From Rhynochetos jubatus (Eukaryota; Chordata; Aves; Eurypygiformes; Rhynochetidae), in assembly GCA_027574665.1 (NCBI GenBank), contig CM050652.1, positions 39,646,307 to 39,710,306 of the forward strand: a stretch of DNA of 64,000 nt. Direction: 5' to 3'. The notes under the pieces are model-generated. The model was not told the origin of the DNA, ran no database searches, and saw only the letters and a list, made by a program, of their open reading frames with translations. How positions within the stretch are numbered: the first letter of the stretch is position 1; each line of letters begins with the position of its first letter. A program made the position numbers and the translations under genes. Shown here piece by piece: positions 26,518-35,443 of this stretch.

Positions 26518-26993
26518 ACATGGAATCCTAAGATTACAGGGTAATTTGAGCAGGAAGAGGACTCAGGAGGCCTCTAGCCCAACCTCATGGTCACTGCAAG
26601 TCAGCTACAAGGTCAAAACAGATTGCTCAGGGCTGTATGCACAGTGTGCGCTTCAAAAACTTCAGGGACAGACACTACATAGTCTTTCTTGGCAGTTTGC
26701 TGCACTGCTTAGTTGTCCTCATGGGGAAAGATTTCTTCTGCCCAATCTGAACCTCCTTTGCTGCACTTTATGTCTGTTTCCTCTCAGCCTCCAGACACTC
26801 ACTGCTGGAAAGAGCCTGTCCCCCTCTCCTTGACAAGTTCCTCAAAGGTGCTGGGGGCTTCGGTGTGGTCCCCCAAAAAACATAATATTCTCGCTGAACA
26901 AGCCCTGGCCTCTCTGCCTGTCCTTACTGGTCATATGCTCCATCCATGACCATTGTGGTGGCCCTTCCCTGGACTAACTACAGTTTGTCACTG
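26518..26993 (-). mobile_element. older CR1, 3' half (minus strand), left part of a split copy
   Basis: The plus strand shows inverted CR1 3'-region sequence: 'GAGGCCTCTAGCCCAACC', then '..CTGAACCTCCTTTG..', '..CTGAACAAGCCCTGG..' and '..GGTGGCCCTTCCCTGGACTAAC..'. It ends at CAGTTTGTCACTG where the same element would normally continue. The continuation reappears at 27401, after an oppositely oriented CR1. The copy is diverged and lacks the terminal octamer repeats. Confidence 0.82.
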
Positions 26994-27400
26994 CCTAGAG
27001 GACAGGAACATGTCCCTTATGAGGAGAGGCTGAGAGACCCTGGTCTGTTTAGCCTGTAAAAGAGAAGACTGAGAGGGGATCTCATCAATGCTTATCTAAA
27101 GGGCAGATGTTAAGAGGATGGATCTAGACTCTTTTTGGTGTTACCCAGTGACTGGACCAGGGCCAGTGGGCACAAACTAGAGCACAGGAAGTTCCACCTG
27201 TGCTTGAGGAAAAACTTGAGGGTGACAGAGCACTGGAACAGGCTGTCCAGAGAGGTTGTGGAGTCTCCTTCTCTGGAGATATTCAAAACCCACGTGGACA
27301 TGTTCTGCTCTAGATGAACCTGCCTTGACAGAGGGGTCGCACTAGATGATCTCCAGAGGTCCCCTCCAACCCTGACTATTCTGTGATTCTGTGATTCTTT
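26994..27400 (+). mobile_element. CR1 3' end inserted into the older CR1 (plus strand)
   Basis: Plus-strand CR1 3' region: 'TATGAGGAGAGGCTGAGAG', '..AGGCTGTCCAGAGAGGTTGTGG', '..GATGATCTCCAGAGGTCCCC', ending in two copies of TCTGTGATTC, the typical CR1 tail. It begins and ends exactly where the surrounding minus-strand CR1 is interrupted. It is therefore the later insertion. Confidence 0.88.
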
Positions 27401-27626
27401 CCTGTACTGAGGAGCCCCAAACTGGATTAAGTGCTCTAGATGTGGTCTAACAGCTGCACAGTAAAGGGAATAAGCACTTTGCTTGATCTGCTGGCTGTGT
27501 TCCTGTTGACAGAGCCCAGGGCACTGTTGGCCTGCATCACTGCCAGAGCTCACTGCTGGCCTGTGCTCTGCTTGCTGCTCACCAGCACTCCCAGGACCTC
27601 CTCTGCAAAGCTGCTCTCCAGCTATA
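27401..27626 (-). mobile_element. older CR1, right part of the split copy (minus strand)
   Basis: Continues the inverted CR1 of 26518-26993: 'CTGTACTGAGGAGCCCCAAA', '..GATGTGGTCTAACAGCTGC', '..GGGCACTGTTGGCCTGCATC', '..AGCTGCTCTCCAGC'. Similarity stops at about 27626. The 175-codon minus-strand open frame spanning 27110-27637 crosses both insertions and is an accident of the nested repeats. Confidence 0.85.
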
Positions 27627-29534
27627 ATATAAGGCACATACAGTCAAAGATCACACAGGTTTCTCCAACCCAATGATGAATGCAGAGCTGAAGAGGTAAG
27701 GTGTGTTATTTCTTTCCTTCCTGAGCTACTGGATGAGTAGTCTTACTTGGAGGTAATGACTTGGGCAAATACTACTATTCTTGATAACACTCGAGGAACT
27801 GGCACTGAGATATGTGTGTGAAAGACTGAATATTATGAATATGCTGATCTGTTTTGTACTCTAAAATGTTAAGAATTAAATAAAGATATCATCACTCAAG
27901 AATGTATCACTTAGAACCTATATCAGTGATATTTAGATCTTTTTTCAGTTTGAAGATCCCTAAATATTTTTTTCCTGGGAGTGCAGGAAACTTTGAGTAG
28001 GGAATTTAAATCCACTGACAGTGGCTTTTGTTTCTTAGTTATCATTCACAAAGCTCAAAGGTTCAAGGAGCACCATTTGAAAACTAGTGCTCAGCAAGCA
28101 CTTACGGCCACTAAGGCAAGAAGAAGCTGGAGGTAAAAACAAAGGTGACAGATGATGTGGGCTTATGTATTTTTTTGTATATTTCTTGACCAGTGTTTTA
28201 AAATCTGAGCTGTTAAACTTAGATCTCTAACCTTATTTATTAAAATTGACAACACTCTTCAGAGAATAAACTATGCTTCAGTGCTGGATCCAAGTCCCAG
28301 ATGAATATGGGGCTGGAAATGGGATTTGCAGGTGCATCTGTGCACGTAATCTGTTTGCAGCATTAATGCAGAGAGAAGGTGACTACGGCTCTCTATTGCC
28401 CCCTTGTCTATCTGCAGTCCTTTCCCAGACAACATTTTCTCTGTTATGGAAGATAAGCACCTCCTGAAAGGTAAAACCTTAAGGAAATTATTTCCAAGGA
28501 GTAAAGAGAGAGAGAAAAAAAAACCCAACCAACTCTGTTCTTAGAAAAATGATGAAACATCGCATGAAACACTGATATCTCAAAACTGTGAAAAAAGAAT
28601 TTGAGTAGGATCAATGAAAACATTATACCTTGCCAGTTTTCTCAACTTTTTTTATCTCTAAGGTGTTTTTGCTTGGTTGCTCTAGTGAGCAATGCAAAGA
28701 AAATAATTTCTTTCTGTAAGCCAGAATAGAATATTTTGTTTTATAATTGCAGAAAAGGAACATTTCAACAACTGCAAACTTATTTGCTGTTGCAGGGCCC
28801 CAGGCTTTGGCACTCACATGATTTTGAAATCTTTTCCCTGTTTTGTATACCAGCCAGAAAGCTTTCTTCAAAACAGCATATAAAGTGATTAATTAATCAT
28901 TTCTAACCTGTGAATAACAAGATGTTATCAAGAAATATACCCTTGCATATGACTACATAATACAAACGTATTTACATATCCAAATAGTCCATAATCTGTT
29001 GAAAAGCAAAGACACAGAAAAATTATGCATCAAAACAACAGTGTTTTATTAACAATGAAATTCAGAGTAAGATTAAAATGTGTTTCCTTACTGAGGTTGA
29101 GTAATCAGATTATTTTTTCCCTTTCATTGAGCTTAATGTCACTCACATCCCTCTTTCACTCATGTTTTCGCTTCTCCAGCATGCCTAAAAGAAGAGTCCT
29201 GCTGCTGCTTGCCATCGGGTGACTCAACCTTGAGTGCAAGAGCCACAGGTTCCTCTGCCTTGACCTGCCTCATTGAAGAGAGATGTGTGGGGCGGGGAAG
29301 ATGGTTCTTCAAACTTCCCTCAAGCACAGAACCAAAATGTCCTTGCTGTACAAGGTAAAAATAACAACAAACAACAAGAAGAGTATTTGAAGCATTATTC
29401 ACAATTACTGGAGCTTGTCACTCTAATTCCCCATTTCATCCCAGAGTTCCTCCAGTCTCTACCACTGTGAAGACCAGGCACACAAAAAGATACAGGCTCA
29501 TACCTAACATGTTATTCTTTAAAACACATGTTCT
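27627..29534. other. intergenic DNA, nothing recognised
   Basis: AT-rich with only short open frames. An A-rich tract lies near 28508-28525. No repeat is identified. Confidence 0.42.
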
Positions 29535-29632
29535 GCTGCCACCTAACTAGCAAAGCTTGGAGTCTAATAGACAGTGGGGTGGGATTCAGGTCTGCAGTTT
29601 AAGCCCTCTGCTTCTGACCTAACCACTACAGA
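29535..29632 (-). mobile_element. possible MIR-like SINE head (minus strand)
   Basis: Reverse-complemented, the block begins TGTAGTGGTTAGGTC, reaches GACCTGAATCCC about 30-40 bases later (B-box-like), then continues with a 'TTTGCTAGTTAGGTGGC' segment. This is the layout of the tRNA-derived head and start of the core of a MIR. Similarity is moderate and short, so this is tentative. Confidence 0.35.
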
Positions 29633-32526
29633 TTCCTTTTATGGTTAAAGGAGAAATTTAGACTCTTTTTGAGGAAGCTTGCAACCCATCCCAAGCCAGC
29701 TATCTGAAATAGGCCAATGTAGCCTGTTTTAAATACACCCCTGTTTTCCCAAGCAAGCAGCAAACCATAGGCAGCAGGGACTGGAATATCACAGGTCTTA
29801 CCAAGCTACAATTGTAGTCCATTGGACATCTGAGCAGGTGACTTATCACTGCTTTTTCAAGGCTTTTGAAGTTCATAGGAAAACAGAGCATACCCTGTTG
29901 GGATAAGGACAAAATATATGATGGATAAATAATTGTGGTAGGATTGATTGGATCAAAAGGGAAACACCTTCTTCTGTGCTGGTCACTTTGGACTCCCTCT
30001 ATTGTCACTTCACAACACAAAAGGAAACCTAGGCCATCTGTCCATATTAAAATCCATGCCTAAAAGAGATGTGATACATCATACCCTAAAACCACGGGTT
30101 TCTCTCAATGACTATAAAAAGTTAAGTGAAATTAATACACACACACTCCCCAAGGACAGATTGGAAACATGGCACTAGAAACAGTGAAGGGTTTTTAGAT
30201 CAGGAACTGGAGCATCCTTTTAAAAGTGGTATGGGATCCAAATTTACAAGTTGCTATTTGGTGTGAAATATGATCACATGAACATCCTGATAATACTGAC
30301 CCCAGAATCTGAACTCAAAGGATTCTAAAAGTATAAGGTATTTAAGGTCATAAACTGGCTTATATCTGAACTTCAGGATGTGCTCCATAGAAAATCTTCC
30401 AAGTCATACAGTGAAAATTATGCAAGATTTGGAATGGCTTACAAGGAAAGATTATGGGACTCTAATTACTTATGGAAGAGCTTGTACTTAAAGAGATTTT
30501 AGGATGAAAACTAGCATTGGAATGGCATACAGAAAAAAATAAAAGGTTATGGGATGTTGGAAATCTTTAGGGAAAAGAAACAAAGGTGTGTGCACAGTAC
30601 AATTGGTATAGACTTTCTATATCATCATGTTTATTTCCATGCCCTCTTAGTCAGCTATGTCAGAAGAACATCTTAGTCAACTCATCTTGAAGCAAGGCAA
30701 ATTCCCTGCCAAATGACAAAGCATCCCAAATCCCCACTTCTCTAATGAAGAGAAAACCTTACTTAATTTCTACATAAAATTTATCTGTGTGTCTCATTTT
30801 TCCCTGTGTTTTTCTGAAACATTATTCTTTACCTTATTTTCAAGGTAAAAGATGATAGCCCTGATTTGGTTGGGTATGTCTGTCAGGCCTGTGGTTTCAT
30901 GTACCATTTGTTTTCTAAATGACAGACATATTGAGCATTAAAGCCCCTTTCATTTAGTCCCCATTTTGGCCACATAGCCACTTGCATTTCCACAATTTCC
31001 TTCACATCAGTCCTCCAAATGCTCAGCAACTGGACACTAAGATACAGTATATAATTAGCTTTAATTCATAGCTGTGTTTTAATCCCTAGTCATCAATATC
31101 ATGTTGCTGTCCCATGTCATATCTCTTCCGTTTTTTTTTGCTATTTGTTCAATATCCATGAAAGATCTAATCCAGTTTGATTTTTGTCAGGCTTTGTTTT
31201 ACCTATATGTTTTCTGGCATCTGAGGAAAAAAATTATTACAGTTAGTAATGCCTAACCATTACCCCAGATCATCTCAGACCACCAAACTACACATCATTC
31301 TTAAAGGCTGAATATTCTAACAGAGATGACATTTTTAACACAATAATGGTTTCTAAAAGCATTCAAGAAGTCTTTCTTTCCATTGCAATGTAAAGCAAAA
31401 ACTTATTTAAAAACTTAAAAATTACCACAATACTAATAATTGTCTGCCCACCCACAGACCTTGTCAAAAGAAATAAATTTAAACCCAAAAGGCTAGAGTT
31501 TGATTGATAGAAAGAAATAGATTTATTAGTAAATTAACCTAAGGCAACAGTTACAGGATGCATTTAAGGAAAAGGCCTGTTGTGGAGAGGGACTGATGTC
31601 CCATGGGGTCCTGCCTGGTGAAGCAGTCGCAGTATTATTATCTAAGGGGTGTGCTTCACCTCTGTGTTTGAGCAGGTCAGAAATGTAATGAGATTTTTTT
31701 CACAACTCTCATTTGATGAGGATGAAGAAATTTTCCACAAGGAAATGAGGGAATAATTTTTTTAACTTTCTGAGTTTCTCTCAGTAAAGTGAGAATAATT
31801 TTGCTCCAATCAAGTACTAATGTTTTAGAGTTATTTCCTTGTTTTATTTAATTTATTTCAATTTTAACAATATGCATTCTAATACAAACATTATATCACA
31901 GTACACATGCAAACATATCTAGGATATTTGTTGCAACATTCCACAGCAGTGAAACTGGTTTTATCTAGTTGAAATGAAATTGTATGTACATATTTCTGTA
32001 TGAATTATTTTAAAGTATTCTTTCCTCATACATTTTCATTGTTATCCTTGTTCCAGTTGAGAACAAAAGTAAGTTCAGAAATGTCAGAATTTCCCCTCTG
32101 AGACAGAGTCTGTTTTTCAACCTTCTCTTCAACTGCCAGCTGTATAGAAACTACCAGCAGTTTCAAATCAAGAAAAATTATATCATCAGAAGCACCGTTT
32201 AAATACATGGATGAATATTTAACCAATAAATGGATAAAATTGGATTGCAATCAACATAGTGCTTCCATGAAGTCTTTTCACATTCAATAGCATTTCTACA
32301 ATTAATTAATATTGTTGTAAAAAAGACATTAAAACATAAATTAAACACTTAGGATTCAATTTTGCTTCAAGATATTCAAATAATTCCTGTAGCCTTCAAT
32401 AGGAATTGCATGTGCATAACCAAGGAAAGACATTGGCTACTAAGAAACACCATAAGCAACAAAAAAAAACCCAGATTGTAAATGGATACTTGTATTAATT
32501 TTGCTAATTGTTTGCAAGCATCACTT
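29633..32526. other. AT-rich pre-insertion flank, nothing recognised
   Basis: Nearly 2.9 kb with no recognised repeat, up to the provirus insertion site. The largest open frame (106 codons, minus strand, 29700-30020) has no motif. The provirus landed in repeat-free AT-rich DNA. Confidence 0.45.
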
Positions 32527-32531
32527 AACAT
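32527..32531 (+). repeat. 5' target-site duplication, AACAT
   Basis: AACAT directly precedes the first TG of the 5' LTR and is repeated directly after the final CA of the 3' LTR at 37596-37600. A 5-bp duplication marks an intact retroviral integration. Alpharetroviruses typically make 6 bp, so 5 is a small departure. Confidence 0.93.
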
Positions 32532-32660
32532 TGTGGGTAGTTAGGATCTGGCGGCCGGAAGATTACGTGCTGTACGGAAAGACAGGGACCCTCCCCTGAT
32601 AGCCAGTAGCGTGTAGTTTGCAATGTAAACAGACGGAAGTGACGTGACAAACCTAAGCCA

Positions 32661-32666
32661 TATAAT
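32661..32666 (+). promoter_or_regulatory. TATA box of the 5' LTR
   Basis: TATAAT lies 28 bases upstream of the inferred transcription start at about 32689. The spacing is normal for RNA polymerase II and matches the predicted start of R. Confidence 0.75.
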
Positions 32667-32681
32667 GCGGTGTTACACATC

Positions 32682-32687
32682 AATAAA
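32682..32687 (+). promoter_or_regulatory. AATAAA polyadenylation signal (5' LTR copy)
   Basis: AATAAA sits between the TATA box and the start of R, as in avian leukosis virus LTRs. It is therefore missing from the 5' end of the genomic RNA and acts only from the 3' LTR (37480-37485). That explains how a 20-base R can work without premature polyadenylation. Confidence 0.82.
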
Positions 32688-32799
32688 CGCCATTTGCCGT
32701 CCACCACATTGGTGTCTGTGAGCAGATGGCCCGAGCGGCCCGGGGGGGGTCGCCGTGCCGTTCCTGAACCAGGTCGCCACGCCTTGCGAAGGCAACAAG

Positions 32800-32817
32800 T
32801 GGTGCCGAAACCCGGGA
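32800..32817 (+). promoter_or_regulatory. primer-binding site for tRNA-Phe
   Basis: TGGTGCCGAAACCCGGGA, starting two bases after the LTR, is complementary to all 18 terminal bases of vertebrate tRNA-Phe including CCA. This tRNA would prime minus-strand DNA synthesis. Avian leukosis viruses use tRNA-Trp, so primer usage differs from the group the LTR resembles. Confidence 0.93.
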
Positions 32818-32900
32818 AAACTCGCCTGGATTCGGGTGAACGGCGGCCGGAGCGGCTGGACCAGCCCGGCGGGGAGGACGCTCCCGGACCAACAAGGAGG
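32818..32900 (+). promoter_or_regulatory. very short leader between PBS and gag
   Basis: Only 83 bases separate the PBS from the gag start codon, with no upstream ATG seen. Avian leukosis virus leaders are several times longer and hold the packaging signal, so here packaging sequence may extend into gag or be minimal. The region stays open in the gag frame all the way from the LTR; I chose the ATG at 32901 because the alpharetrovirus-like matrix start begins there. Confidence 0.7.
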
Positions 32901-35096
32901 ATGGAAGCCCTTGTGAAGGTCGTATTGTTATTATATGAGCAGTGGGGTATTGATTGTAAACCCAAAGATTTTACTCTCGCAGTTGCGAGGCCTTTTAAAA
33001 CTGGGGTCATTGACCAGCCAGTGGATATTTTCCACCCTGAGGTGTGGGATAAATACACTAAAGCGTTAGCCGAGGAGACTATGTCCTCGGGCTGTGGGAA
33101 AAACCTTAAGTCGTGGGGGAGAGTCGTACAGGCACTGCAGAAGACTTTAAAAGAACAGGAGACCTGGAGGGTGGCAAAGGACCGTTTGTTGGCCGCCCCG
33201 AAAACGGCAGTCGGGGCAGCCACACAGACTTTGCACCCCCCAGACGGTAATGATTCTGCTGAGCCTAAAGACCGGCAAGAGGGCGACACGCCCCCTCAAC
33301 TCCCGAACCCCGACCCGCCTACGGAAGCGCAGAAACAAGCTAAATCTTTCTGGGGTGGGCTAGCCGAGGAAGCCAGGGGCGCGGCGGAGAGACTAGAGTC
33401 GCAGGAGGGTTGGGTTAAACCGCCGCCCTATACGCCCCAAAATGGCGCCGGACAGAAAGAAGAAGGGCGGGGCGAAGATGCCTGTGCTGAAGATAAGGAG
33501 GAAGCGTTAGCAATATCAAACGCGCGAGAACAAGAAAGGGAGGAGAATGTAAAAGAGAAAGAGGGCGGGGGCGATAGGGGGAAGGAGGGGAGCGTGATCG
33601 AAGGGCGGAAAGCCAATCACAGCGGCCATCTGGAGAAACGCCCCAGTAGGGCGAACACCCCGCCGCGCAGAGGGCGGGGCGACACAGGAAGGAGGGCCGA
33701 GTCAAGAGGGAGGGAACGACCCGCCCACAGAAGAAGCGGGCGGGGCCGGGTCCCAACAAAAAGGTACGGAAAACCGGAAGTACCCGGTCAGTCGAGCTCC
33801 GGCTCTGAGTCAGACACTAGCTGGGACGAGCGGCTCGCAACCGATTCAAACTCAGAGGAGGAGGAAATGAGACTAGATACATTCAAAAGCCAAAATACTC
33901 CCATCCAAAATAAAAAGGGACCCCGAGAGGAAAATATTCCTCTCACTGATTGGAGGAAAATAAAAATTGCATGTGCCGATTGGGCCCCATCAGCCACGCT
34001 AGCGTTCCCAGTCCGGGTGACAGACAGGGGACAGAGGGTCCACTCGCCAATAAACCCTAAGGATATACAAGCGATTGTTAAGGCAATTGCAGATAAAGGG
34101 CTTAATTCTGCCATGGTCTGCACCCTCATAGATGGTATTTTCGGGGGAGACGATCTGCTCCCGTTTGATATAAAACAAATGTGTAGATTGATCTTTGATG
34201 GGGCAGGAATGATTGTTTTTAAACAAGAATGGGAGGACGACTGCGTGACGCAACTAGCCCAAGTAACCGGGGCGGATCACCCGTTATATGGGTCCGGCGT
34301 GCAGCGACTGATAGGTACAGACCCAACAATGATTACCCCCCAGGCGCAGGCCCAGGGCCTGGGGGCCTATGAAATTGTGACAACTACTCGCGCGGCTAGA
34401 GAAGCTATTCGCACCGCTTCTAGAGTTATTGTCAAGCCATCACCATGGTCCACAATTAAGCAAAATGAAAGCGAGAGCTTTACGCAGTTTGTGGATCGCC
34501 TTCAAGCAGCGGTCGACTCCTCGACCCTGCCCGCGGAAGCGAAAGGCCCGGTCGTTGCAGATTGTTTACGCCAGCAGTGTAATTCGGCAACCAAAGAAAT
34601 CCTGCGATCACTGCCAGCAGGGTCAAGTATCGCAGCCATGATCAAGCATGTCGCAAAGGAAGAGCATTTAGCCCCAATTCAGGTAGCTGTTCGCACCGCA
34701 ATAGCTAATGTGATGGTATGTTTTAAATGTGGTCAGGCAGGCCACATAGTGGCAAACTGCCCTTACTTTGGGGACCCACCCACAGCGCCCCCCCCGCGTC
34801 AAAATCGACCGAGGGGACCGTGTTGGGCCTGTGGAAAGAAAGGACATTTCGCTAAAGAATGCAAATTTAAAAACCAGGGAAACGTATGGGGGAGGGGGCA
34901 CCCGGGCCGCGCACAGCCCTCTCCCGCTTGGGACATAAGGCGGCCCAGTTATGCCAACCCCAGATGGAACCTACTGCCCCCTCGAGAACCAACCAATTTT
35001 ATGACTCCACCAACGAACCATCCAAACCAGTCCCTACCTCAGGAGCAGCAACAACCAGCTCCTGGGGACGAGACCTTAGGGTGGCCCTGGCAGTAA
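32901..35096 (+). CDS. gag: Gag polyprotein, 731 aa, intact
   Basis: The structural polyprotein forms the capsid and packages RNA. Residues 1-100 are a matrix domain whose first six residues and 'KSWGRVVQAL' helix (70-79) resemble alpharetroviral matrix. A PPPY late motif is at 174-177. Residues 186-290 are a low-complexity Glu/Lys/Arg/Gly stretch ending in an Arg-rich run (255-283), followed by an acidic Ser/Glu patch (299-322). Capsid probably starts at Pro370; its major homology region is Gln521, Glu525, Phe530, Arg533-Leu534. Two CCHC zinc knuckles follow: Cys607/Cys610/His615/Cys620 and Cys641/Cys644/His649/Cys654, with PTAP (627-630) between them. A 77-residue tail overlaps the protease frame. 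Rous sarcoma virus Gag is about 577 residues without protease, so this one is about 150 longer, mostly the charged spacer. The frame also stays open upstream into the LTR; the ATG at 32901 is preferred. No stop or frameshift interrupts it. Confidence 0.95.
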   Translation: MEALVKVVLLLYEQWGIDCKPKDFTLAVARPFKTGVIDQPVDIFHPEVWDKYTKALAEETMSSGCGKNLKSWGRVVQALQKTLKEQETWRVAKDRLLAAPKTAVGAATQTLHPPDGNDSAEPKDRQEGDTPPQLPNPDPPTEAQKQAKSFWGGLAEEARGAAERLESQEGWVKPPPYTPQNGAGQKEEGRGEDACAEDKEEALAISNAREQEREENVKEKEGGGDRGKEGSVIEGRKANHSGHLEKRPSRANTPPRRGRGDTGRRAESRGRERPAHRRSGRGRVPTKRYGKPEVPGQSSSGSESDTSWDERLATDSNSEEEEMRLDTFKSQNTPIQNKKGPREENIPLTDWRKIKIACADWAPSATLAFPVRVTDRGQRVHSPINPKDIQAIVKAIADKGLNSAMVCTLIDGIFGGDDLLPFDIKQMCRLIFDGAGMIVFKQEWEDDCVTQLAQVTGADHPLYGSGVQRLIGTDPTMITPQAQAQGLGAYEIVTTTRAAREAIRTASRVIVKPSPWSTIKQNESESFTQFVDRLQAAVDSSTLPAEAKGPVVADCLRQQCNSATKEILRSLPAGSSIAAMIKHVAKEEHLAPIQVAVRTAIANVMVCFKCGQAGHIVANCPYFGDPPTAPPPRQNRPRGPCWACGKKGHFAKECKFKNQGNVWGRGHPGRAQPSPAWDIRRPSYANPRWNLLPPREPTNFMTPPTNHPNQSLPQEQQQPAPGDETLGWPWQ
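32919..32920 (+). promoter_or_regulatory. candidate 5' splice site inside gag
   Basis: GTGAAG|GTCGTA: the GT follows the sixth gag codon. Avian leukosis viruses place their splice donor at exactly this codon position and so start Env with six Gag residues. Position and sequence context support function, but splicing is inferred. Confidence 0.6.
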
Positions 35097-35443
35097 AATG
35101 CGATAGTCCACCAGTTGTATGGGGGATTTGTTCCCTCTATAATACCTTAAATGACACTACTATTAGTATCCCCTTTTTGATTGACACCGGAGCAGATGTT
35201 ACAGTTATCCCTGAAACGAATTGGCCCCCCCATTGGAAATTGGAAAACGCCCCCATGGTAGGTGGAGTCGGAGGACTAACCCGAGCTCGGAAGAGTACTC
35301 AATTGGTAGCAATAACGCTTCACACTGAAAAGGGACCAGAAAAAACCATTACCCTCTTTCCATATGTCATGTCAGGAACCCCACCCCTATTGGGAAGGGA
35401 CGCTCTATCCCTTTTGAAAGCCAGGGTGACAAATTTATCATGA
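34871..35443 (+). CDS. pro: Pro: retroviral aspartic protease in its own -1 frame
   Basis: Translated by -1 slippage from gag. From the first in-frame Met at 34886 it has 185 codons; an independent start is unlikely. The active-site block 'FLIDTGADVT' (Asp100-Thr-Gly, numbering from 34886) and the C-terminal 'LLGRDAL' (169-174) are the two hallmarks of retropepsins, which cut Gag and Pol during maturation. There is no dUTPase domain, unlike betaretroviral pro. In avian leukosis virus the protease is fused in frame at the end of Gag, so this separate frame is unusual for an alpharetrovirus-like element. The first ~60 residues are a Pro/Ser/Thr-rich linker overlapping the Gag tail. It is uninterrupted and likely functional. 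Start given is the opening of the frame. Confidence 0.92.
   Translation, partial: KPGKRMGEGAPGPRTALSRLGHKAAQLCQPQMEPTAPSRTNQFYDSTNEPSKPVPTSGAATTSSWGRDLRVALAVKCDSPPVVWGICSLYNTLNDTTISIPFLIDTGADVTVIPETNWPPHWKLENAPMVGGVGGLTRARKSTQLVAITLHTEKGPEKTITLFPYVMSGTPPLLGRDALSLLKARVTNLS
34877..34883 (+). promoter_or_regulatory. gag-pro -1 frameshift slippery site GGGAAAC
   Basis: G GGA AAC is in the gag reading frame six codons past the last zinc-knuckle cysteine. The same heptamer is used for gag-pro in Mason-Pfizer-type betaretroviruses. The protease frame opens just upstream (after a TAA at 34868-34870), so slippage here gives a Gag-Pro fusion. An RNA pseudoknot follows after six bases. Confidence 0.9.
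34890..34946 (+). promoter_or_regulatory. predicted frameshift-stimulating pseudoknot (gag-pro)
   Basis: Stem 1 pairs 34890-34899 (GGGAGGGGGC) with 34916-34925 (GCCCTCTCCC), ten pairs with one G-U. Within its loop, 34904-34910 (GGGCCGC) pairs perfectly with 34940-34946 (GCGGCCC) as stem 2. The spacer from the slippery site is six bases. This is the geometry of an H-type pseudoknot that stalls ribosomes. Pairing was done by hand. Confidence 0.82.
35431..35437 (+). promoter_or_regulatory. pro-pol -1 frameshift slippery site AAATTTA
   Basis: A AAT TTA is in the protease frame, two codons before its TGA (35441-35443). It is the heptamer Rous sarcoma virus uses for gag-pol. After slippage the ribosome enters the RT frame at 35437. 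A six-base spacer leads to a strong stem. Confidence 0.92.

Larger units (their letters stand above)
32532..32797 (+). repeat. 5' LTR (266 bp)
   Basis: Begins TGTGGGTAG and ends GGCAACA. From the TATA box and polyadenylation signal I divide it into U3 (32532-32688), R (about 32689-32708) and U5 (32709-32797). At 266 bp it is short. U3 contains a C/EBP-like TTTGCAAT (32617-32624), an ETS-like CGGAAGT (32634-32640) overlapping a CRE-like TGACGTGA (32640-32647), and the core promoter. The R region and the sequence just before it closely resemble the corresponding part of avian leukosis virus LTRs, as I know them. U5 is GC-rich and contains a G8 run (32743-32750). Confidence 0.96.

Noticed and set aside
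27110-27637. 175-codon minus-strand open frame as a gene
   Set aside because: It runs across two oppositely oriented CR1 insertions, so it cannot be an evolved coding sequence.
32670-32900. N-terminal extension of Gag from an ATG inside the LTR R/U3 boundary
   Set aside because: That ATG lies upstream of the inferred RNA start (about 32689), so it is not on the viral RNA. The matrix-like start is the ATG at 32901.
32525-33289. 254-codon minus-strand open frame over the 5' LTR and gag
   Set aside because: It is the antisense of the LTR and matrix coding region. The LTR-derived part recurs exactly in the 3' LTR, as expected from repeat identity, not from coding.
34868-34874. TAAAAAC as the gag-pro slippery site
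   Set aside because: It is not X XXY YYZ and its first three bases form the stop codon in the -1 frame. GGGAAAC nine bases further is canonical and has correct structure spacing.
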